From Acidobacteriota bacterium (GTDB taxonomy: Bacteria > Acidobacteriota > Vicinamibacteria > Vicinamibacterales > UBA8438), in the NCBI GenBank assembly GCA_005778315.1, contig SXOW01000260.1, positions 1-14,836 of the forward strand: a stretch of 14,836 nucleotides of DNA. Reading direction: 5' to 3'. The notes under the pieces were generated by a model. It ran no database searches, was not told the DNA's origin, and worked only from the letters and a program-made list of their open reading frames with translations. A program made the position numbers and the translations under genes. Below are positions 1-6,921 of this stretch, in pieces; position 1 is the stretch's first letter, and every line of letters begins with the position of its first letter.

Positions 1-621
1 GAGCAGCGGCCGTTTGAACCACGCCCCGACGAGCGCAAAGAGGGCGCCATACACGGCGAGCCCGACCGCGAGCAGCGCCAGGTCTGTCACCAGGTTCGGA
101 AACGTCGACCCGATGTCGCCACCCAGCATGGGCACGACGAGAAAAAACACCAGCATCACCGAGGGCAGCACCACCAGACCCGTGCTGGCCAGATACGCCA
201 AGTATTTTCCGACCAGCACGGCGCCCCGCGACAGCGGACGCGTGAACAGGTACGTGATAGTCTTGTCCTCGACCTCGTCCGCAATGAGGGCGGTCCCGTA
301 GAACACCCCGAGTAAAGGCACCGAGAATCGCAGATAGAAGCCCCAGATCATCAAGCCGAAGATGATCGGCCCGTCCACCGTGATGGGCCGACCGTCGACC
401 ATCCCGCGCCCGGAGATCAGGTCCAGGCCGACCAGCACGCGCAAGATCACCGCCACCACGACGGGGCCACCCACCACCAACGCCATGAAGACGGTGCGCC
501 GCGACCAGAGCATCTGACCGAGCGACAACTCGTAGACGCGCCAGGCCGATTGGATGAAGGACGGCGAAACGGCCGAAGCCGAGGTCGAGGGGGTCGTCGA
601 TGGGGGGGTCGGTGTGGCCAT
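1..621 (-). CDS. ABC-2 type transporter permease (partial, C-terminus outside window)
   Basis: Reading the minus strand from the ATG at 621-619 gives 207 uninterrupted codons running off the left edge. It is a membrane component of an ABC exporter. After a Ser/Thr/Pro-rich head (residues 1-22) come hydrophobic stretches at about 45-66, 86-112, 145-167 and 180-200. Between the second and third lies a cytoplasmic segment (112-142) containing IADEVEDKTITYLFTRPLSR, the region typical of ABC-2 permeases that reorganise at the membrane interface. It starts 23 bp after the stop of the ATPase gene at 645-1568 and is the fourth gene of the ATPase/permease/ATPase/permease operon, so it most likely pairs with that ATPase. 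The substrate cannot be read from sequence. No classical Shine-Dalgarno is obvious before the ATG; a GTG one codon upstream is an alternative start. Confidence 0.85.
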   Translation of the reverse strand, partial: MATPTPPSTTPSTSASAVSPSFIQSAWRVYELSLGQMLWSRRTVFMALVVGGPVVVAVILRVLVGLDLISGRGMVDGRPITVDGPIIFGLMIWGFYLRFSVPLLGVFYGTALIADEVEDKTITYLFTRPLSRGAVLVGKYLAYLASTGLVVLPSVMLVFFLVVPMLGGDIGSTFPNLVTDLALLAVGLAVYGALFALVGAWFKRPLL

Positions 622-644
622 CACATCGCCAGTCTTGGGCACGG

Positions 645-1568
645 CTACTTCACCAGATACTCGAACACCGCCTGCAGGTTGTCATCCGGCGAGCTCACTT
701 CGTGCACCTCGCCCAGTTCTCCGCTCGCGGCGATCTGAGTCAGTCGACTGTAGAACGCATCCGGCGCTCCGGTCTCGACTATGACCGCGTCGGCTTCGAA
801 GCTCAGACTCCGCACGCCGTCGTGCTCGATGAACGCACGGGCGAGACGCCGCGGATCGCTCCCCCGAATCTTCACCGTGTGGGGGTGCTCGTCGATGAGG
901 TCACGAATCTGATGAATATTGCCTTCGGCCAGGATCCGACCGTTGTTGATCAGCAGAATCGTGGATGTCATCGACTCGATTTCGTGCAGGATATGACTCG
1001 AAACGAGCACGCTCTTGCCTTCGTGTCCCCAGCGCTGGATCAGCCGCATGACTTTGCGTCGCGCGATCGGATCCATGCCGGCCAGCGGTTCGTCGAGCAC
1101 CAGGAGCTCGGGGTGGTGCACCACGGCCTGGGCCAGCTTCACCCGTTGCCGCATTCCCTTGCTGTACGCGCCGATTTTCTTGTCCGCAGCATCGAGCAGC
1201 CCCACCGTGTCTAGCGCCTGCCGCGCCGCGTCGCGGGCCGCCGCCTCGGAAAGACCGTTCAGACGGACCAGAGCCATGACCCACTGCAGTCCGGTCATCC
1301 GTTCGTAGAACGAGTCCTGTTCCGGACAGAACCCAAGGCGCGCATACAGGCCGGGGTTGCCCCAAACGGGCTCCCCGAGCACACGGACGGTCCCCTTGCT
1401 GGGCTTCAGCTGCCCCGTGATCAGTTTCAGAAACGTTGACTTGCCTGCCCCGTTGGGTCCCAGCAGCCCGGTGACGCCAGGCCGCACCTCCACAGAGATG
1501 TCATTGAGACCGATGACCTGACCGTACCACTTGGACACATGGGCGGCGGCCACCACGGGGGTGCTCAC
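645..1568 (-). CDS. ABC transporter ATP-binding protein (ABC-2 exporter type)
   Basis: A 307-residue nucleotide-binding subunit that would power an ABC-2 exporter at the inner membrane. Walker A GPNGAGKST is at residues 37-45, a Q-loop-like FCPEQDSF follows, the signature motif is the YSKGMRQR variant of LSGGQ, Walker B plus D-loop read LLVLDEPLAGMDP, and the H-loop is SSHIL. All catalytic elements are present. A C-terminal domain of about 90 residues after the NBD is normal for the family. I chose the GTG at 1568-1566: its GTGA overlaps the TGA of the upstream permease by 4 bp, indicating translational coupling, and the protein begins right before the first NBD strand. The longer frame back to 1658 only adds low-complexity residues lying inside the upstream gene. 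The stop is TAG. It probably partners the permease that follows at 621. Confidence 0.93.
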   Translation of the reverse strand: MSTPVVAAAHVSKWYGQVIGLNDISVEVRPGVTGLLGPNGAGKSTFLKLITGQLKPSKGTVRVLGEPVWGNPGLYARLGFCPEQDSFYERMTGLQWVMALVRLNGLSEAAARDAARQALDTVGLLDAADKKIGAYSKGMRQRVKLAQAVVHHPELLVLDEPLAGMDPIARRKVMRLIQRWGHEGKSVLVSSHILHEIESMTSTILLINNGRILAEGNIHQIRDLIDEHPHTVKIRGSDPRRLARAFIEHDGVRSLSFEADAVIVETGAPDAFYSRLTQIAASGELGEVHEVSSPDDNLQAVFEYLVK

Positions 1569-2407
1569 GTAACGACCTCCACCCCACGGACACGTCGCTC
1601 GAGGACGACTGCGGACAGGCCGATGAGGAGCAACACCACGCCGACCGAAAGGAGCCACGGTGAATCGAACCGTGGCGGCAAGCGGAAGATGACATCACCG
1701 ATCTGATCGAGATTCGCCCGGAATGAGAGCCACGCCAGCCCCGAACCGTTCGTGATGCCAAAGAGAATGCTGAACAGTGCGGCGGTGAAGAGCACCACAC
1801 CGGCGTAGAGCATCGCGGTGTAGCGCGCGCTCGCGGTCAACGAGGACAGCGCCAACATCGTGAACGCGGACAGGAGAACCTCGATCAGGGCGTAGAGGGT
1901 GATGGCTGGAATCAGAAAGAGGTTGGCGCCAACGAACGCAAGGCTGGCCGAGAACATCATCTGCAGAAACAACAGCGCCAGGGCTGGAGCCAATGTCACC
2001 AGGATGAGAAAGAACACCAGCGTGGCCAGCTTACCGGCGACATACTCGACCCTGGACAGCGGCTTCGACAGGTAGATCTGCAGCGCGTTCGAGCGTCGAT
2101 CGTTCGATATCAGTCCGGACCCGACATACACCGTCACGAACAGCACGAAAATCTCTTGGATCTCAAAGAATTGCCGGAACGTTTCGACCGACGGAGCCAG
2201 TATCTCGAGGTTGGGGAAATTGGCGGCGAGGTAGAACGTGACCGCTCGGACAAAGAATTGCCCCCAAGCAGCCAGGAGCACGAGCAGGAACAGCTTCTTC
2301 TCGAGCACGATGCGGATGCCGGTCTGCGCGATCGTCAACCAGGCAGTGCCGGGAGGCTGACGCACGCCGGCGTAGCGACGGTAACTCTGGTCATGGATGG
2401 GAGTCAT
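1565..2407 (-). CDS. ABC-2 type transporter permease
   Basis: A 280-residue integral membrane protein with about six hydrophobic segments (roughly residues 38-58, 83-101, 127-150, 158-188, 197-217 and 250-269) and an arginine-rich C-terminus. The loop at 99-126 contains LISNDRRSNALQIYLSKPLS followed by RVEYVAGKLA. This parallels the segment at 112-142 of the permease at 1-621 (PLSR and GK-LA in register), so the two are paralogous subunits. The ATG overlaps the stop of the upstream ATPase frame as ATGA (2407-2404), and its own TGA overlaps the next ATPase start as GTGA. The gene is therefore translationally coupled on both sides. It presumably pairs with the interrupted ATPase upstream. The substrate is unknown. 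Confidence 0.9.
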   Translation of the reverse strand: MTPIHDQSYRRYAGVRQPPGTAWLTIAQTGIRIVLEKKLFLLVLLAAWGQFFVRAVTFYLAANFPNLEILAPSVETFRQFFEIQEIFVLFVTVYVGSGLISNDRRSNALQIYLSKPLSRVEYVAGKLATLVFFLILVTLAPALALLFLQMMFSASLAFVGANLFLIPAITLYALIEVLLSAFTMLALSSLTASARYTAMLYAGVVLFTAALFSILFGITNGSGLAWLSFRANLDQIGDVIFRLPPRFDSPWLLSVGVVLLLIGLSAVVLERRVRGVEVVT

Positions 2408-3342
2408 TCCTCTCCGATCGCTGCCGCAAACACATCTTCGAGGGTCGGCACGCTGGGTCGCAGGTGCCGGACCTGGACCTGATGCTGCGCCGCAAGGCCA
2501 AAGAGGTCACGAGGGCCCTGGTCTGGTGCGACGGACACCCGCAGGAGATCCTCGCCCGTCCCGTGGCAGTCCGCCCCGGCCGCCTTCAGAGCGCGGAGGA
2601 ACGCCTCAGCGTCACCTTTGATGCGCACTTCGAAGACCTGCCGCCGTCGCCCCTTGAGATCGTCGATGGACCCCTGGGTGGCGACCGCGCCTTGATACAT
2701 GACCACCACGCGGCCGCACGTGGCCTCGACATCTGGCAACAGGTGGGACGACAGGATGAGATTCACGCCTTTCCGCGTGGCGAGATCGACGATCAGTTCG
2801 AGCATCTCGTCCCGGCCCTAGGGATCCAGGCCGTTCGTCGGTTCATCAAGAAACAGCAGGTCGGGGTCGTGCACCAACGCCTGAGCCAGCTTGATCCGCT
2901 GTTTCATCCCAGTCGAGTAGGTCTCAGTGTTCCGGTATCTCGCCTCGCCGAGCCCCACGTAGTACAGGACCTCGTGCGCACGCTGCATCGCGTCGCTGCG
3001 GGGCAGACCGGCCAGCTGGGCACAGTACGCCACAAATGACACCGCGTTCATGCCTGGGATGTGCCCGTCCGATTCCGGCATGTACCCCAGGCGGGCGCGA
3101 ACGCGTTGTGGGTCCTTGGCGACATCGAGCCCCAGCACGTCCATGCGGCCGGCGCTTGGCTTGACGAAGCCGAGCAGCACCTTGAGCAGGGTGCTCTTGC
3201 CGGCGCCGTTCGGTCCAAGGAGGCCGACCGCGCCCGGCGGAAAGCTCGCCGCCACGTTCCGTAACGCCTCCTGCGCGCCGAAGCGCACAGTGACGTTGTC
3301 GAGCCGGGCGACCGGCTCCTCAGATGCGGAGGTTGACATCAC
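2404..3342 (-). pseudogene. ABC transporter ATP-binding protein interrupted by an in-frame amber codon
   Basis: Minus-strand codons from the GTG at 3342 (GTG-ATG, so ATG 3339 is equally possible) encode 174 residues: Walker A GPNGAGKST (43-51), signature variant YSTGMKQR (142-149), Walker B LLFLDEP (162-168) and D-loop NGLDP (170-174). A TAG at 2820-2818 follows. The same frame continues with GRDE and then a 133-residue stretch opening at an ATG (2805) that holds the H-loop LILSSHLLPDVE and the usual C-terminal domain. The frame closes at 2404 in a 4-bp ATGA overlap with the permease. Read through, the product would be about 312 residues, a normal length. Nothing else in it is degenerate. It is either a very recent nonsense mutation, a base-call error, or two polypeptides; reinitiation at 2805 (a GGGACGAG stretch precedes it) would keep the permease coupled. 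An NBD split between Walker B and H-loop would be unusual. It is the first gene of the exporter operon, 67 bp after the HD-hydrolase gene. Confidence 0.85.
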
Positions 3343-3408
3343 TGTAGGACCAATACGGACACCGACCTATGGAGGTTCGCACGCATCGGTAGGAGGCCAC
3401 CGGTCTGT

Positions 3409-3975
3409 CTAGAGCGTCCCGCGTAATCCAAGTGCGTCAGCGTGAAGACGCATGAACGCAATGACGTTCGCGATGTGCTCGTCGAGGGACAGGCCCAGTT
3501 CATCGGCGCCTCGACGCAGGTCTTCACGCGGCACCGCACGCGCGAACGCTTGGTCTTTCATCCGCTTCTTGACGGACTTGGCCTCGAGGTCGAGCACGCT
3601 GCGCGACGGACGCACGAGCGCCGCAGCGGTCACAAATCCCGACATCTCGTCACACGCGAACAACGTGTGCTCCAGCCGCGACTCCCGAGGTACCCCGGAG
3701 TAGTCCGCGTGCGAGAGGATGGCGCGCATCACGTACTCCGGGTAGCCCTGCACCCGCAGGATCTCGCAGCCACGGTAGGGATGGTGCTCGGGGTCGGGCC
3801 ATCGCTCGTAGTCGAAGTCGTGCAGCAAGGCGACGATCCCCCAGGCCTCTTCATCCTCGCCAAATAGCCGCGCGTACCCACGCACGGAGGCCTCGACCGC
3901 GAGGCCGTGCTTCAGCAACCGGTCGTTGCTGGTGTATTGGGTCAGGAGATTCCAGGCGTTCGCTCTGGTGGTCAT
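3409..3975 (-). CDS. HD-domain hydrolase (COG2316-like predicted phosphohydrolase)
   Basis: A 188-residue soluble protein of the HD metal-dependent phosphohydrolase superfamily. Likely metal and catalytic residues are visible: H23 in LKHGLAVE, the HD pair H52-D53 in LLHDFDYE, His residues at 64-65 and 89 (ILSHADYSG), and D109 in FACDE. The C-terminal half has the conserved KSVKKRMKD and ARAVPREDL stretches and LSLDEHI that I associate with the small COG2316 family. Its substrate is not established; nucleotides or other phosphate esters are typical for the superfamily. The gene ends in TAG and lies between the GC-rich repeat block and the ABC operon. The ATG at 3975 is preceded by TAAAT with no Shine-Dalgarno, unlike most genes here, so translation may be leaderless or depend on upstream readthrough. 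Confidence 0.9.
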   Translation of the reverse strand: MTTRANAWNLLTQYTSNDRLLKHGLAVEASVRGYARLFGEDEEAWGIVALLHDFDYERWPDPEHHPYRGCEILRVQGYPEYVMRAILSHADYSGVPRESRLEHTLFACDEMSGFVTAAALVRPSRSVLDLEAKSVKKRMKDQAFARAVPREDLRRGADELGLSLDEHIANVIAFMRLHADALGLRGTL

Positions 3976-3980
3976 ATTTA

Positions 3981-4030
3981 GACGGGGCTACGCCCCGCGC
4001 CCCACGCGGCGCTGCGCGGGGACCCCCGGG
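3981..4030. repeat. 50-bp GC-rich structured direct repeat, copy A
   Basis: This copy matches 4105-4154 at 48 of 50 positions. It contains two stem-loops: CGGGGC-TAC-GCCCCG (3983-3997) and a longer imperfect one (about 4000-4021, CCCC with GGGG plus an inner CGC/GCG). The two differences between copies fall in the triloop (3989) and in the linker between the hairpins (3999), not in paired bases. It sits just upstream of the HD-hydrolase start, in the gap after the NUDIX gene. Confidence 0.9.
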
Positions 4031-4049
4031 AGCCCCACTCCCCGCCGCG

Positions 4050-4071
4050 GGCCGCGCATTCTCGCGCGGCC
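4050..4071. repeat. Perfect 8-bp inverted repeat between the two direct repeats
   Basis: GGCCGCGC at 4050-4057 pairs perfectly with GCGCGGCC at 4064-4071 around a 6-nt loop, ATTCTC. On either strand this would be a very stable hairpin. No T-run follows on either side, so it does not look like a canonical intrinsic terminator. It lies centrally in the block flanked by the two 50-bp repeats. A partial third copy of the repeat core follows at 4081-4101. Confidence 0.7.
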
Positions 4072-4104
4072 GGCTTCCACGGCGCTACGCCCCGCACCCC
4101 ATTC

Positions 4105-4154
4105 GACGGGGCGACGCCCCGCACCCCACGCGGCGCTGCGCGGGGACCCCCGGG
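4105..4154. repeat. 50-bp GC-rich structured direct repeat, copy B
   Basis: This is the second copy of the unit at 3981-4030, offset by 124 bp, same orientation, 48/50 identical. Its first hairpin carries GAC instead of TAC in the triloop (CGGGGC-GAC-GCCCCG, 4107-4121). It ends 32 bp before the NUDIX stop. Unit length and internal palindromes resemble REP/BIME-type extragenic repeats. Without the rest of the genome I cannot say whether it is dispersed elsewhere. Confidence 0.9.
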
Positions 4155-4186
4155 TGAGCGACGGTAGCATCGCGGTTTCAGCAGTG

Positions 4187-4612
4187 TCAACGCAGGTCGA
4201 CAGCTCTGGCAATCACCGCGCGCGTCAGGTCCGTCAGGGCGTACGGCGCCAGACTCTCGGGGTCCGCAAGCGCGACCGCCGCGGCATCTGACCCAGGGTG
4301 GAGGCTGCCGCCAACCTGCTCGCAGAGGTAGTCAGCCAGCACGAAGTGATAGCGCACCCGGCCGTCCGGGTCCCGGGTGATCCGTTCACACAGTTCGATG
4401 AGCGGACCCACCCGAGTCTCAACGCCGATCTCCTCCCGCAGCTCGCGGCACACCGCGTCTCGCAACCCCTCGCCGACCTCGACGGCACCGCCGGGAAGGC
4501 TCCAGTGTCCTTGCAACGGCGCATGCCGCCGTCTGACCAGGACCACGCGTTCGTCGATGAACAGGACACCACCCACGCCAATGATGGGGCGAGAGGGAAA
4601 CTCGCGATTCAC
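4187..4612 (-). CDS. NUDIX hydrolase
   Basis: A 141-residue cytoplasmic pyrophosphohydrolase that would cleave nucleoside diphosphates linked to another moiety. The full NUDIX box is present at residues 42-64: G42, E48, R56-E57, E60-E61 and G63-V64, matching GX5EX7REUXEEXGU. The preceding VVLVRRRHAPLQGHWSLPGG is typical of MutT/ADP-ribose-pyrophosphatase-like members. Specificity cannot be assigned from the box. The GTG start at 4612 overlaps the TGA of tsaD in a 4-bp GTGA, so the gene is translationally coupled to tsaD. A housekeeping or sanitising role alongside mtnA and tsaD is plausible but is inference from position only. The stop is TGA, followed by the GC-rich repeat block. Confidence 0.93.
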   Translation of the reverse strand: MNREFPSRPIIGVGGVLFIDERVVLVRRRHAPLQGHWSLPGGAVEVGEGLRDAVCRELREEIGVETRVGPLIELCERITRDPDGRVRYHFVLADYLCEQVGGSLHPGSDAAAVALADPESLAPYALTDLTRAVIARAVDLR

Positions 4613-5724
4613 GCGGCGCCGCCCGCGTCGAGCGGCAATGTCGGCAGGGCCTTGAGCTCTCGCGAGGCGGTGGCGCCGACGCGTAACTGGCGCAACCCGG
4701 CCGCGGCAATCATCGCCGCGTTGTCGGTCGAGAGATGCAAGGTGGGAAAAACGACTGGCAGGCCACGCTCGTCCCCGCCCGCCGTCGCCACGTCGCGCAA
4801 GCGGCTGTTGGCCGAGACCCCACCCGCGATGCCGACGCTCGCGGCCCCAAATCTCCGCGCCGCCTCGAACGTCCGATCGAGGAGCGCATCGACCACCGCG
4901 CGCTGAAAACTGGCGCAGACATCCGCCAATTCCTGTTTGTTCAGAGGGCGACTGTGCGCAGCTTCGTGGCGCTGCACATGCCGGGCGACCGACGTCTTGA
5001 GTCCGCTGAAACAGAAATCGAGCCGCCCCGGCGACAGCGGGAATCCGGGAGGACGGACGGTGGGCGCCCCCGGCGCGCGAGCGGGGTGGGTCATCCGAGC
5101 CACTGGAAACCGCATGGCCTGCTCATCACCAGCGCGAGCGAGGCGGTCGATCACCGGTCCACCCGGGTAGGCCAACCCCAGCAGTTTCGCGACCTTGTCG
5201 AACGCTTCCCCGGCCGCGTCGTCGCGCGTCCGGCCCACCAGGTGGTAGGTGCTGGCGTCGGGGAGGTGATAGAGGCTGGAGTGCCCACCGGAGACAACCA
5301 GCACCACCGCGGGTAGGGGCAGATCTGGCTGACACAGAAACAGGGACTCGATGTGGCCGGCCAGGTGGTTGACCGCCACCAACGGACGCCCCAGTGCGAG
5401 CGCCAGCGACTTGGCAAAAGCCACCCCCACGAGGAGCGACCCCACGAGCCCGGGACCCTGGGTCACCGCAATGGCATCGAGATCCGCCCAACCAATGCGG
5501 GCGTCGGCCAATGCCCGCTCAACGACGCCGCAGAGGTCACGTAGATGCTGCCGGGATGCCAGCTCCGGCACCACGCCGCCCCATTCGCGATGAATCTCCA
5601 CCTGCGAGGCGACCACGCTCGACCGGACCTCGGGTGCCGGCAGCTCCGCCCCCGGGTCGACGGCCACCGCCGCGGCGGTCTCGTCGCACGACGTCTCAAT
5701 TGCCAGCAGCGTGGTCGGGCTCAC
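4609..5724 (-). CDS. tsaD: tRNA N6-adenosine threonylcarbamoyltransferase TsaD
   Basis: TsaD (Gcp/Kae1/Qri7 family) transfers the threonylcarbamoyl group to A37 of ANN-decoding tRNAs, forming t6A with TsaB and TsaE. Numbering from the GTG at 5724 (371 residues), the family landmarks appear in order: LLAIETSCDETAAAV at the N-terminus, metal-binding histidines H120 and H124 in VNHLAGHIES, VVSGGHSS at 144-150, DDAAGEAFDKVAKLLGL with YPGGP to 190, FSGLKTSVA, GGVSANSRLR and STDNAAMIA near the end. Length is slightly over the usual 335-350 because of a Pro-rich insertion after residue 210. An in-frame TTG at 5733 would add three residues and leave only 3 bp to the mtnA stop. Neither start has a strong Shine-Dalgarno; GTG gives a start closer to the family norm. 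The 3' end overlaps the NUDIX gene by 4 bp. Confidence 0.96.
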   Translation of the reverse strand: MSPTTLLAIETSCDETAAAVAVDPGAELPAPEVRSSVVASQVEIHREWGGVVPELASRQHLRDLCGVVERALADARIGWADLDAIAVTQGPGLVGSLLVGVAFAKSLALALGRPLVAVNHLAGHIESLFLCQPDLPLPAVVLVVSGGHSSLYHLPDASTYHLVGRTRDDAAGEAFDKVAKLLGLAYPGGPVIDRLARAGDEQAMRFPVARMTHPARAPGAPTVRPPGFPLSPGRLDFCFSGLKTSVARHVQRHEAAHSRPLNKQELADVCASFQRAVVDALLDRTFEAARRFGAASVGIAGGVSANSRLRDVATAGGDERGLPVVFPTLHLSTDNAAMIAAAGLRQLRVGATASRELKALPTLPLDAGGAA

Positions 5725-5736
5725 GATGTCCAACCG

Positions 5737-6783
5737 TCAGGCCACACCACAGGCCTCCCTCAGGCTCTTGTCGAACGGGGCACGGCAGATACCGTGTTCG
5801 GTGATGATGCCAGTCACGTACTCGGCCGGGGTGACGTCGAACCCCGGGTTCCAGACATGGGCGCCATGTGGCGCGAGTTGGGCGCGGCCCAAGTGGCTGA
5901 GTTCCTTGCCGTCGCGCTCTTCAATGGGAATCTTCGAGCCATCCGGAAGCGAGAGGTCAATCGTCGACACCGGCGCCGCCACGTAGAACGGCACCCCATG
6001 CGCCCGTGCCAGCACCGCAACGGTGTAGGTCCCGATCTTGTTGGCGACATCGCCGTTGGCAGCAATCCGGTCCGCCCCGACCACCACGATATCGACCCGC
6101 CCCGCGCGCATGAGCGCCCCGGACATACCGTCGGCGATCACCGTGGTGTCGATGCCGTCGCGTACCAGCTCCCACGCGGTCAACCGCGCGCCTTGCAGGA
6201 ACGGACGCGTCTCGTCCGCGAACACCGCCACCCGTTTGCCCGCTTCGACCGCCCCTCGGATGACGCCGAGCGCCGTGCCATAGCCGCCGGTGGCCAGCGC
6301 CCCGGCATTGCAGTGCGTCAACACCCGTGCGTCGGCCGGAACCACCTCGGCGCCGTGCGCCCCCAAGGCCCGACAGTTGGCCACGTCCTCGTCGTGCACC
6401 AGGGTCGACTCGGCGCCAACCGTGGCCTTCAGCTCGTCGGTCGACTGGCCGGCCAACATCGCCGCCGCGAACACCCGCTTCATCCGCTCGATGGCCCAAA
6501 ACAGGTTGACGGCCGTGGGCCGGGTCGCCGCCAGCAGTTCGCACGCCCGGTAGAATTCCGTCGCCAGCTGCGTCGTGCCGGTGGCGTGACTGCGGCGCAC
6601 CTCGAGCGTCAGCCCCATCGCCGCCGCCACCCCGATCGCAGGCGCGCCGCGAATCACCATCGTCTGAATCGCCTTCGCGACGTCCTTGGCGGTGCGACAC
6701 CGCACGTACACCTCGCGGCCAGGCAACTTGCGCTGGTCGATCATCACGACGGCGCCGTCTTCCCAATCGATGGTCGGTAGCAT
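5737..6783 (-). CDS. mtnA: Methylthioribose-1-phosphate isomerase MtnA
   Basis: This 348-residue enzyme of the methionine salvage pathway converts 5-methylthioribose-1-phosphate to 5-methylthioribulose-1-phosphate. It has the eIF2B-like fold. Catalytic residues are C158 in THCNAGALATGGYGTALGV and D238 in VVVGADRIAANGDVANKIG, corresponding to Cys160 and Asp240 of the Bacillus enzyme. The N-terminal MVIRGAPAIGVAAA and the later VPFYVAAP.ST.D region are also characteristic. Length is normal. The ATG at 6783 is preceded by GGAGG about 12 nt upstream and a nearer GGCGAG. It is the first gene of a tight mtnA-tsaD-NUDIX cluster. No other methionine-salvage genes are in the window, and I see no SAM-sensing leader in the 138-bp gap upstream. 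Confidence 0.96.
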   Translation of the reverse strand: MLPTIDWEDGAVVMIDQRKLPGREVYVRCRTAKDVAKAIQTMVIRGAPAIGVAAAMGLTLEVRRSHATGTTQLATEFYRACELLAATRPTAVNLFWAIERMKRVFAAAMLAGQSTDELKATVGAESTLVHDEDVANCRALGAHGAEVVPADARVLTHCNAGALATGGYGTALGVIRGAVEAGKRVAVFADETRPFLQGARLTAWELVRDGIDTTVIADGMSGALMRAGRVDIVVVGADRIAANGDVANKIGTYTVAVLARAHGVPFYVAAPVSTIDLSLPDGSKIPIEERDGKELSHLGRAQLAPHGAHVWNPGFDVTPAEYVTGIITEHGICRAPFDKSLREACGVA

Positions 6784-6842
6784 GTCTCGCCTGGTCCTCC
6801 GCAGCCGTCAATGATAGCCAATGTCGGAATCAACCGCGCGGA

Positions 6843-6890
6843 GCCAGGCCGTGGGCATCAGACCTCGGAGCCGACTGCCACGCCGTGGGC
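6843..6890. repeat. Short imperfect direct repeat in the mtnA leader
   Basis: The 14-bp unit at 6843-6856 (GCCAGGCCGTGGGC) recurs at 6877-6890 with one mismatch, and CGGAGCC occurs near both copies (6839-6845 and 6866-6872). It lies in the 138-bp gap between the transporter stop and mtnA, upstream of mtnA on the transcribed strand. It could be an operator pair or a chance GC-rich duplication; nothing decides between these. Confidence 0.4.
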
Positions 6891-6921
6891 GCTGCGACGT
6901 GTTGCCGTAAGACCGACAGCG

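Noticed and set aside
2404..3342. Alternative genetic code or programmed amber readthrough as explanation for the in-frame TAG
   Set aside because: TAG is the ordinary stop of at least seven other genes here (645, 3409, 6922, 11962, 12559, 13165, 14200), so amber reassignment is excluded, and I see no obvious readthrough signal downstream of the codon.
3981..4154. CRISPR array or mobile element
   Set aside because: Only two full repeat copies, no regular spacers, no cas genes, transposase or flanking target-site duplication.
5545..6780. Long plus-strand reading frame (411 codons) antisense to mtnA and the tsaD start
   Set aside because: It is Arg/His/Pro-rich, has no recognisable motif and mirrors mtnA, whose catalytic residues are intact. 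It is a typical shadow frame in GC-rich DNA. The same applies to plus-strand frames at 600-1214, 2464-3039 and 7633-8274.
6784..6921. SAM-sensing riboswitch upstream of mtnA
   Set aside because: Methionine-salvage genes carry S-box leaders in Bacillus, but the 138-bp gap lacks the conserved S-box helices and is too short once a promoter is allowed for.
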